64,000 nucleotides of DNA. Origin: Blakeslea trispora (lineage: Eukaryota > Mucoromycota > Mucoromycetes > Mucorales > Choanephoraceae). The notes under the pieces are model-generated. The model worked only from the letters and a program-made list of their open reading frames with translations. It did not search any database and was not told the origin of the DNA. The stretch spans positions 372,001 through 436,000 of the forward strand of contig JAIWNE010000004.1 of the NCBI GenBank assembly GCA_025331445.1, in the 5' to 3' direction. Below, piece after piece: positions 12,084 through 21,150 of the stretch. Position numbers and translations under genes: made by a program. How positions within the stretch are numbered: position 1 is the first letter of the stretch; the number at the start of each line of letters is the position of its first letter.

Positions 12084-12221
12084 CAAACGCTCAAATCCAT
12101 ACTACTCAATTAGTATAACAACAACTACTTTATTTGAGAGTACAATTCTACCGGCGCATTGCTATGTCCAAATATAGAATGACTTTGTGAGACTGGTAGG
12201 ATTTTTTTTAGGGCGCTCCCT
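12084..12221 (-). repeat. right terminal inverted repeat of the MULE
   Basis: Reverse-complement partner of 8790-8888. It is longer because of an extra A-rich piece near its outer end (about 12199-12212) and an ACTACTTTATTTGAGAG-type insertion about 60 bases further in. Confidence 0.8.
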
Positions 12222-12756
12222 ATGTTAAACAAGAAACCACCAAGGGTCCTTTTTTTGTTTGCCTGCTCGTTCTATATATTCAAAATAACAAGATTAATAG
12301 CTTGCGCTGGAATATGAAAAGCGATTAAAGGAAAAAGGCAGCCATGTTTCCTCAAATGTACAATACCATCATATCTCAATTTTACAGATTTGTTTTTTTT
12401 TAGTGACCAAAGCCTCTTCTTAGATCGGGAGTTGTTTTTTTTGTTTTTAAGAAAGACAAATTGGTCATATGAATTACGAGGTCCTCAAAGGTATAGCCTC
12501 ATTCATTTCCAAATTTGTTTTGATGGCTGTTTTCCTATCATGTTCTTTAGCTTTGTATTACCGAAAGTTGACAGCCTTAAGAGCTGCTCTTGATATTGAA
12601 TTTGTCAGATTCAAATATTTGATATAGCGATCGTCCCGCCAATGAGATAATAAAACGTTCGTCTAAAGTCCTTTCAGCCTGTTTAAAAAAAGAAAAAGAA
12701 ATAGTGCAAATCGTTCAATATAAATTAAAAAAGTGTTGCCAAGGTTTTAGATTTAG

Positions 12757-12960
12757 TTTAGACAACTAGTGTTGTTTATGATGACAAGGTACACACTCTA
12801 TTTGTAAAGCGAGATTTACCGTCAATAGAGCTTAAGCCCAAATTAGATTTGTCATTATTAAGCTATTTAGTGTATGATGAAGAAATAGACTTGGGAGTTT
12901 TCTTTTCTAGTAATTATTTTCATCATTTGTACTACTTTTATGCTCTAGTTTTCGATTTCC
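12757..12960 (+). pseudogene. unidentified coding-like fragment
   Basis: A frame without an ATG reads TTSVVYDDKVHTLFVKRDLP and goes on to ELKPKLDLSLLSYLVYDEE before a stop at about 12970. Residue composition looks protein-like rather than like the F/K strings of the AT-rich spacer, and a TTTAG acceptor-like sequence precedes it. I recognise no family. It may be the remnant of a gene exon. Confidence 0.3.
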
Positions 12961-13045
12961 AGAAGAATTAAGAACGCTGGAGAAGATTTGACATCATCTT
13001 TGATTTCTTCATTTATTTTGTCCAACTTACCTCTCACTCTCTGTT

Positions 13046-13318
13046 TTATTTTATTTTCCTTTTCTCGTCATAAATGCTAAATAAGTAGACATCTGTTGTC
13101 ATTGTTTGAATTGCAGTTATGCTACCTTCATCTTGAACAACATGATCACTCTCCCTCCTTTCTAAAAAGTCCCAGGCCGAGTTTATTGTTGTAATGCTAT
13201 ATGACGTAAAACCAAATCGGGCTGTATCCCGAATCATTTCCCCCCCCCCCTTCTCCTTTTTTTTTTTTATACATCTATATTGTGTGTATCTCGGTTTATA
13301 TTGCCCGCTCTTACACAC
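13046..13318 (-). pseudogene. possible DUF2009 paralogue fragment
   Basis: The frame contains GFTSYSITTIN, WDFLERRESDHVVQDEGSI and AIQTMTTDV. This aligns by eye with the DUF2009 protein at 1549-4071, which has GFSCVMPIKTV, YDFLKSRESIDVLHDDSI and LATREISPDF in the same order. No flanking DUF2009 exons were found within 500 bases on either side, so it looks like a truncated or decayed copy. The match is short and could be chance. Confidence 0.35.
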
Positions 13319-13843
13319 TTTACTGCAAGGTAGTACTAGTTTTCAAATAATGCGCAAGTTGTTTACTTTTCTAAAAAGTGAAGAAGCTTGTATTAATCTT
13401 TTAGTTTGTTTTACAAGTGAAACTAAGATAAGATAAAAAAAACAGACTTTTCAAAAAACGAAAGCCCCATGTCAAGCACTGCAAGTTTATTCATTAAAAG
13501 CGATTAAAGGAAAAGCTAAACAATGCTTGCAGGATATTTATTCGTAAAACTAAAATCATGTGCATATATTTTGAGTACTATGACAGACTTATCAAGCACA
13601 TATATGTACTCTAAAAGACCCATGAAGAAAGAAAGCTAAACTTCCTACAATGAATTGCTCCTCGAGATAGGCACAACTGTCTTCATTTATGCAGCTCCAG
13701 AAAAAGAGAGAAAAAGAGAAAAAACAAGGTCGGAGTGTTAAGCTCTAAAGCATCCATTAGTGACGTTCTTTTCTCACTTTTTTTTTTTCGAAAAAAAAAA
13801 ATCTTTGCTTCTGCCTGTGATTTTTCTTTCATATATAACCTAA

Positions 13844-16800
13844 ATGGTATCTAAACAAAGTCAGCAACCCAAAAGCAGCGGTGGATCTGCTTTGAAGAGA
13901 CTCAAGAAATCTCTTCATGCTTCCGGTGTTATAGGTCAAACCTCAAAAGCTAGCCGATCTAAAAAGGATCGTAAGAGAGGTACACCTTCCGAAGTAGGAA
14001 AGAACGATGCCGATAAGAAGTTGTCTTTGATCCGTGGTGAATTCAACCCATTCGAGCAGAAAACACAAAAGGCCAAGTTTGAAATTCTTGGCCGCAAAAT
14101 GAAGGGCAGTTCTGGTAAACCCACTTTGAGTAAACAAGTTGGTGAGGAAAACGTAAGTCATTTCTCGATATCTTCAACAACGACTCTCTTCTCACTATGT
14201 CTATCTCAATTATAGCGTAAGAAGACATTGCTAGTTGAAATGCAGAACAAGAACAGACGAGGTGGATTTATTGATAAGCGTTTTGGTGAAAACAACCCCT
14301 CATTGACACCCGAAGAAAGAATGTTGGAAAGATTCACAAGAGAAAAGCAAAAATCAACAGCAAAGACATCTATGTTTAATTTGGATGATGATGATGAAGA
14401 CCTTTCTTTAACTCACTATGGTCAATCCTTGTCTACTATGGATGACTTTGATGACGCTGGCTTGGGAATGAGTGATGATGAAGACGAGCGCAAACAAATG
14501 GATAAAAACATTGTATCTAAGCTCCACTTTGGTGGTTTTGGTGATGAAGAGCCTGAAGACAGTGATCGACCCAAGTCAAAGAATGAAATCATGAAGGAGA
14601 TTATTGCTAAAAGTAAAATGCACAAGGTAAGATGAGTTTAATTAGAATGAAAAAGGAAGCAATCTAACAGACCGAGATTTAGGCTGAACGTCAATTAGCC
14701 AAACAAGAAGATGATGAGTTGCGTGAAAATTTGGATGAGGAATTGGCTGATATCCGTGGCCTTTTGGAGACAAAGCCTGCTCGTAAGCCTCTGCCTTCTC
14801 AAAGTGCTGTCTTTAAACGTAGTGAAGACGAGCAGCCCAAGAGCAAGACAGACGAAGGTTTAGATGATTATTCCGATTATGACAAAGCCATCTTTGAGTT
14901 AGCTACAGATCAACGTGCTAGAGCCACTGATAGAACAAAGACAGAAGAAGAACTTGCTTTGGAAGAAAAAGAAAAATTAGAAAAAGCCGAGCGTGCTCGT
15001 AAAAGACGTATGGAAGGTCTTGATTCCGATAGTGAGGATGAAGATGATAAGAAGAGAAGCAAGAAGAGAAAGAGCAGTGCTCCTCAAGGTGATGATCTTG
15101 AAGACGATTACTTGGCTGAATTGGAAGATGAAGTAGATCGACTTGGTAAAGGTTTGACACTTGAAGATATCCAAAATGGTGTCTTGGATGAAGACGAGGA
15201 AGATGAAGATGAAGATGAAGATGAAGAAGATGAAGATGAAGATGAAGAAGATGAAGATGAAGATGAAGAAGATGAAGATGAAGATGAAGAAGATGACGAT
15301 GACGAAGAAGACGAAGAAGATGATGACGAGACAGATAACGAAGATCTTGAAGACATTGAAGATGAGGATGATGAGCCTCTTGAATTTGGCAACGATGAAG
15401 ATGATATGAACGAATTTGGTCAATCTGGTATTGTCAAAAAAGCCAAATCTAAACCATCAACAGGCAAGAGCGAGAAGCGTGAAATTCCCTTTACATTCGA
15501 ATGCCCTACTACACATGAAGCTTTCTTGGAGATCATGGAAGGTTTAGAAGTAGAAGATTGCCTTTTGGTAATCAAGCGTATCCGCGTCTTGTACCATATC
15601 AAGCTAGCTCCTGAAAACAAGCAAAAGTTATCTCACTTCCTGAATGTACTTGTAGACCATATGGCTTATATTGCTTCTACAACCAACCCTTTGCCTAAAA
15701 ATGTATTGGAGAAAATCAGTATTCATGTATTTGATCTTGCACAACAATTGCCTGAACCTGCCGCACAAGCTTTCCACGGTAAACTGAAAAAGATGCAAGC
15801 GGAGATGGCTAAAAAGATGAAGCACAACGCAGGGTCTGCTTGGCCTGATGTAGAAGACTTGACCCTCCTGCGTCTGATCGGACAGGTGTTTTCTACATCA
15901 GATTTAATGCATCCTATTGCTACACCAGCTTCATTATTCATGTGCCATGCTTTGTCTCAATGTCATGTGGAGACTGAGATTGATATGGGTCGCGGTCTGT
16001 TTTTAACTTTATTGACTCTGGAGGTATTTTTAGTTTTCTTTATGTTTTAGTCACACAAATGTTTAAAAAAAAAAATTCCCGTATTTTATAGTATCAATCT
16101 GTATCGAAGCGATTTATTCCCGAAGCACTCAACTTTTTAAACAAGTGTCTCATCTTATTGGCTCCCAAACAGGCTATTCTAGAACGTATTCCTGGTTACT
16201 TCCCACTTCCTTTATCGGATCGACAGATAGATCTGTCTATCCAAGACACAACAGCTTCAGCTACTCGACTCCAATTAGACCAACTAGTGAGTGAAGAAAG
16301 CAACAAGGCCATGCGATCTTCCTTATTCCAAGCAACACTTGCTTTATTTGAAAAATACTTGCAGCTGTATGCTTCCACACCTGCTCTTGCTGAAGTATTC
16401 GAAAGTACATTAGACATTGTTACACAACTCGATCGTTTAACTTGGCACTCAGACATCAAGGTAAGATTGAAGATTGAAATGCAGACAAGACAAACTGACA
16501 AAAAAGAATAGACTACATTAGAAACCTTAAAGGGCCGCCTTGAAAGACAAATCAGATTCTGTAAAGAAAAGCGAATCAAGGCACCCCTTCAATTGCAAGC
16601 TCATCGACCCATACCAATTGCTCAACACCTGCCCAAGTTCGAAACTGCTTATTCCATGGACCGTCACTATGATCCTGATCATGAACGTGCACAACAACGT
16701 AAGCTGGAAGCTCAACTCAAGAAGGAAAAGAAGGGTGCTCTTCGTGAATTACGTAAAGATAGTCAATTTGTTGCACGCGAAAGAGTTAAGGAGCGTAAGC

Positions 16801-16904
16801 AAAAGGATGCTGAGTACAACAAATACATTAAGGGTATCACGACCATTCTAGAAGGAGAACAATCAGAAAAGAAACGCTTAGAGCGTGAAAGTGGCAAAAA
16901 ATAA
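13844..16904 (+). CDS. NOP14: NOP14, nucleolar small-subunit processome protein
   Basis: Nop14 acts in the nucleolus in early 18S rRNA processing and 40S assembly, together with Emg1 and Noc4. I splice five exons: 13844-14152, 14216-14626, 14683-16023, 16092-16460 and 16512-16904, all with GT/AG borders. Family marks are the N-terminal basic start with NPFEQKTQKAKFEILGRK, then RRGGFIDKRFGENNPSLTPEE and ERFTREKQK, the YDKAIFELATDQRARATDRT block, FTFECPTTHEAFLEI, and the basic C-terminal helix with RKLEAQLKKEKKGALRELRKDSQF. A long acidic tract at about 15190-15350 is encoded by GAAGATGAAGATGAA-type tandem codons, an expandable repeat. Length (about 940 residues) fits the family. Confidence 0.93.
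15190..15300 (+). repeat. GAA/GAT codon microsatellite inside NOP14
   Basis: Near-perfect iterations of a 15-base GAAGATGAAGATGAA-like unit encode a run of Glu and Asp. The opposite strand is correspondingly open in several frames, which are shadows and not genes. Confidence 0.85.
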
Positions 16905-17812
16905 ATAAAACGCTTTCACTAGATTGTTTAGATATTTATATAAATTTAAATTCCTCGAAAATGGAAGCTGGTTTCGTTACATCTTAATTCCTGACAACCA
17001 TTCATCTTTTCAAGAAAAAAGAGAGCTTAAAAAGAAATAATAAAAGGAGATGTTTATGAATTCTTGTAGCCCTCATCGAACGACTGCCGTAAAATAGAGA
17101 TTAGTGTGTTGTGTAATTGTCTAAAGCTATAATCACTCTCTGTTGCATTTATATAAACAATCATGGCACATCTAATATAAAAAGCCATGCTATTCCCTAG
17201 AGATAGTGTATGCTTTCTTGTATATCAACTGATGAAATTTATTCTCATGTTTATCATTTATGATGAGTAGAAATGATGAGTTTGGCAAATATAAAAAATA
17301 AAGGGGGGAGGGCGCTATTGGTTGTATAGTCATCAGCTTCTCGATCGGAATACAAGTCACTTTGACACGATCTCTTTCTGTATACTATGGTAGCTTATTT
17401 TGTAGGCAAGGCATCACCTTGTGCACTTTTATAGTAAAGTATAGAAATCTCAAGACCGAGAAAAACATACGTTTTGCTTTAGTAGTTACAAATGGCTTAT
17501 ACATTAAATTTTACTTGTCAAACCATATGCATTATTATACAGAATACAGAACAATGCAATAGCCTTTTTTGGGATCGACAGATCCTCCTTTTTGCTCTGC
17601 ATTGATTACTTGTCCCCCTCTTCCTCATGAACAATTTATTGAATGACAAGCTTAAAAGCAAAATAGGAAAGACAATTTATTTTGCTAATAAGAAAAAAGA
17701 AAACAATTTATTTTGCCGATTTGGAGTCAAACACGAAACTATTCCATTTTCTAGAGTGTAGGCCAAAAAAAAAAAAAAAAAATTGAGAATAGAAACAGAG
17801 TGGTGCCATAGA

Positions 17813-17857
17813 ACAATTTAGAATAAATTGTGATTTTTAAGCTAGTCTAAACTAGCT
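17813..17857. repeat. two adjacent palindromic hairpins
   Basis: The first is ACAATTTA-GAA-TAAATTGT at 17813-17831 (8-bp perfect arms). The second is AGCTAGT-CTAA-ACTAGCT at 17840-17857 (7-bp perfect arms). The second resembles the hairpin at 29303-29328. Confidence 0.6.
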
Positions 17858-18232
17858 AAAAAGCAAAAGCCAACTTGTGAAAGATTTTCCTCTTTTTCCA
17901 ATTAAGTTTATTCAACTGGTTGTGGAAATCGAAATCCACAGAGAATTTCTTCGATTTGAAACAGAATCTTCTATTCTGTTTTCCCAGATAATTGGCAAGT
18001 TTTATGAGCCATACAGATTTCAGACCCCACTTTTTGTTTTGTTCTTTTATCTTCTGAGCTTTGTTGCTCACATCGATCATGATTTGTAGTGTTTTTAATG
18101 GTACCATTCTTATTTTTATCTATCAGCCTCGCCTTTTGACTCCTCTTTGGGCGTAAAAAAAGAGAGAAAGAGAGAAAGGTATAGAGAGAGAAAAAACATA
18201 TAAAAGAAGAAAAAAAAGAAAAGAGCTTAAAT

Positions 18233-18487
18233 TTAGACATGTATGAAATAATCGTGTCTCCATGGGCTATTGTCTTCTAAAATGGGCTTACCTTTCCTTA
18301 TTACCGGTTTTATCTTTCTTATTTGAAGTTGAGCTCTTGTGTGCTTCCAGAGCTCTTTCCCCTTTGTATAAATCTCGATTCCTAATTTGTTGCCTAAAAT
18401 GGCGTGTATGTGATCCCTTGTTACCTTCCATTTTAAGGAGAGTCTTTCTGTTATATCATGCAAATCACGATGTTGAAAAATAGACAT
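18233..18487 (-). CDS. hypothetical small protein (84 residues), unsupported
   Basis: The frame starts MSIFQHRDLHDITERLSLKW and continues with DHIHAILGNKLGIEIY and IRKGKPILEDNSPWRHDYFI. Its mixed composition (W, H, D, G, P all present) is unlike the surrounding low-complexity sequence, so it may be a real small gene or the last exon of one. The start codon is preceded by AAAAACAG, which could be a splice acceptor. I do not recognise the family and found no upstream exon. Confidence 0.3.
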   Translation of the reverse strand: MSIFQHRDLHDITERLSLKWKVTRDHIHAILGNKLGIEIYTKGKELWKHTRAQLQIRKIKPVIRKGKPILEDNSPWRHDYFIHV

Positions 18488-18959
18488 CTGTTTTTCTTTA
18501 TTTTTAATAATATAGGCTAATATCAGAAAGTAACTAAAAAATTAAGACGCCATAGCTTCATCATGTTTAAAGCAAAGAAAAGCATGATCCTCCACAATTA
18601 CAATGATAGAATATTATCTATTTTAGCGTATAGAAAGAAATAGAATCTTGTCATGTTTCTTTCCTGACAAGGCCAGAATCTACCCCCTCCTAGTTACACA
18701 AAGATAAATTTAAGCGAGTGAAAGTGTGTGTATGTGATATCATTTGCCTGGACAGAGCTTAATTTTTGGCCTTTAGAATTACGTCAGGTCAGATATTGTT
18801 TGTTGATCAAAGACATTTTTTTTTTGGCTTTCCGAAGTTTTCCTTTAGCATATAAATACAATACCACTTTTTTTTTTTATTTTTTTTTCTATTTTATTAT
18901 TGATTCAATTTAAAACACGTACTTTCTCATTTTATTATATATACACACATAAACGCAAA

Positions 18960-20229
18960 ATGATGACAGATGGTAACATTATACGGCTGGTACACTATGG
19001 CGCATTGAAACTCATCTGTAATTATAGATAACTCAATGGTTGCTCTTGCAACTCCCACACGCTTCTTGATTGAAAATGGAGAATGGAATTTAACACCTAG
19101 CCTAGATGTACATCACGAAATCAATCCCTTTGAATGCAATTTCCAACGCACTTCTAAATCAACTGAACTTCCTCCATTGAGCACAAAAACCAACCTGTTT
19201 GAGCCTACTACTTCTGCTACTCCTGCTACTGCTAACCAAATAGTGTATACGACAACAACATCACCAGAACTTGAAATGACTTCCTTTGAATCAATTCATT
19301 CTCCACCTACACCTCCCATGTCAGTCAGCCAAAGTCCCAGTAGCTCCTCCTTCAGTCTAAGCTCTACTTCTTCAGATCCTCTTATTGAGCACCCTACTTC
19401 ATATAGTCAATTCAATACATCCCCAAAAGTAGTTGCACCTATTCACACACTTCATACATCTCCCCAACAAATGTATATGCCACCACCCCCACCACCTGTA
19501 GAAGAGTCTAATCATCGTCGCAGTTCTCGCATTCAATCAGCAAAGCAAAATGAAAAGCCATCTACACAAGAGACTCAAACCAAATCTAACACAAGTGGCC
19601 GTAAAAGACGCATTGTGTTTGAAGGTGAAGATGCTGAAGATCGCCGAAAGAAATTTCTGGAAAGAAACCGTGTTGCTGGTAAGACTCCTTTGAAAAAAAA
19701 ATCCCCCCCTCCCTCCTTTTATTTATTTTTCTTCTAATATGTCTGTTGATTAGCTTACAAGTGTCGTCAAAAGAAGAAAAACTGGATGCTTGAATTAGAA
19801 CAAAAGGCTGAAGTCCAGAACAGTCAGAATGAAGAACTTCGTGCCATGGTCGCACAACTGAAAGAGGAAAGCATGTATTTGCGTAATTTGTTATTATCCC
19901 ATGGCAATTGTGATTGTGAATCAGTGGTAAGTTTTTGTTTTGTTTGACATGGAGAAACATGCATTAAATTGATTCATAAATAATAGCAAGCTTATCTTCG
20001 CAAGACATCTGTCGAAATCACAAACAATACATCTCCTTTCCGACGAGATTCATTAGCATCCACCACCAGTTACTATCCTTCTCTTCCCGCTACCAATTCA
20101 TTCAACTCTATGCCTTCTTTCTCTACAACATCAACAGGTTTGACACCATTTCTCAATACAGTAATCAACAAGGAATCTTCAGGAAACGAGCCCAATGATT
20201 ATTTTTCCCAACCCCATGTAAAAGCATGA
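18960..20229 (+). CDS. bZIP transcription factor, Atf/CREB (Atf1/AtfA) type
   Basis: A nuclear DNA-binding regulator of the stress-responsive Atf/CREB class. The bZIP spans an intron: the basic region reads RKKFLERNRVA then AYKCRQKKKNW, with the leucine zipper L-x6-E/Q-x6-L following in WMLELEQKAEVQNSQNEELR. The N-terminal INPFECNFQ resembles the NPFEQSF motif at the start of fungal Atf1 osmotic-stress domains, and the middle is Ser/Thr/Pro-rich. Exons: 18960-18972, 19028-19678, 19754-19926 and 19987-20229. The first is a 13-base coding exon (MMTD) joined in frame across a 55-base intron. If that intron is not used, the start would be the ATG at 19036, losing only seven residues. It is probably a target of a Hog1/Sty1-type MAP kinase, by family analogy. 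Confidence 0.85.
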
Positions 20230-21150
20230 AAAATGACCATCTGAAAACAAAAAAAAAGCAAAAAAAAAAAGAGAAAGAATATGAACTTCAATATATAATC
20301 ATTCATTCTATTATTATTATACATAGCATTTATTATTTTACCCTTTACTTATACATCTCACACCCATAAGAGTTTTTTTTTTTTATATAGATTATACATA
20401 TTAATCTCTTTTTTCTTGTATCTATTTAATGACGCCAATTTTCACAAATTATACACACACACACACAAATACATTCTCTTTCTCTCTTATACTACCCCCC
20501 ATCTTATGCTTATTACGTATGCTTGCAAATGAAAGTAAAAAAAAAAAAAAATCTGTCTAAATAGTCCAACTATTCTCTCTCACTGATCATCTATCCTTAC
20601 GTGTATAAACAATTTAACCTTTTCTCGTGTTACCTAGCAATAGAACTTTTTCGAACCTTACTGCCATAAAAGTAAATTTTAGATGATTGAAATGCAGCTT
20701 GTGTTCTCTCAGACTGTATGTTGCACAATACCCTCATCTCTTTTTCTATTTTATAGGGACAAAATTAAACTCATTGTCATGGACAGAGCACCTAACAACA
20801 TGACATAATAAGTCCCAGTTGCTTGGTTCATGCACGCTTTAAGATGACGTTTCCTTCTTGTATTACGCCTTTTTTTTCTTACAGTTAGAAAACACAAAAA
20901 AAAAACTTGTTCATTTGTGTAATCATCTATCTTTAAGGCATGAACAAAATGATTGGAGAAAATACAATCTCGATATTAAGCTAATATCGATAATCAAGCA
21001 AATCGAACATTTTCTTTATCAAACGTGTCAAACAAAAGTGATAAGTTTAAGCATATCTTTGAAGCACAAAATAAATTAAGTGTTCACTCAAAACTATATA
21101 TTAGACTTGATTTCAGATTTTTCTTCTTTTCTCTGCTTTGTCTCCTTTAA
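20230..21150. other. spacer between bZIP and 5'-nucleotidase-like gene
   Basis: AT-rich, with an (AC)n stretch near 20452-20467 and T/A tracts. One plus-strand frame (20858-21079) is K/L/I-rich and not convincing. No gene seen. It contains the bZIP 3' UTR and the promoter of the next gene. Confidence 0.5.

Larger units (their letters stand above)
8790..12221 (-). mobile_element. decayed Mutator-like (MULE) DNA transposon with long terminal inverted repeats
   Basis: The element is bounded by inverted repeats at 8790-8888 and 12084-12221. Both share, in opposite orientation, AGTCTCACAAA, ATTCTATATTTGGACATAGC, AATGCGCCGGTAGAATTG, TTGTTATACTAATTGA and GTATGGATTTGAGCGTTT. The right copy has two extra insertions, of about 16 and 20 bases. 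Long inverted repeats plus a FAR1-type zinc-binding domain and a MULE-type transposase are the hallmarks of Mutator-like elements. Both protein parts read on the minus strand but are broken by frameshifts and stops. No clear 9-base target duplication is visible: AGCTCCCTT on the left, ATGTTAAAC on the right. The middle (9.65-11.38 kb) does not resemble the transposase and may include later insertions. Confidence 0.75.
12222..13843. other. intergenic region with two decayed coding fragments and a 19-bp direct repeat
   Basis: It holds no intact gene. It contains a stop-bounded coding-like stretch at 12757-12960 (plus), a DUF2009-like fragment at 13046-13318 (minus), and two exact copies of AAAAGCGATTAAAGGAAAA at 12317-12335 and 13496-13514. 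The final 200 bases form the NOP14 promoter, with T and A tracts at 13779-13800. Confidence 0.5.
16905..18959. other. intergenic region with hairpins and a possible small ORF
   Basis: A 2-kb AT-rich gap after NOP14. It contains repeated ACAATTTATT words between 17625 and 17830, two adjacent hairpins (17813-17831 and 17840-17857), a possible 84-codon frame on the minus strand (18233-18487), and a T-rich bZIP promoter towards 18900. No other gene was found. Confidence 0.5.

Noticed and set aside
14918..15423. Long minus-strand and alternative-frame ORFs over NOP14 (poly-Ser and poly-Ile/Phe)
   Set aside because: They are shadows of the GAA/GAT codon repeat in the real plus-strand NOP14 frame.
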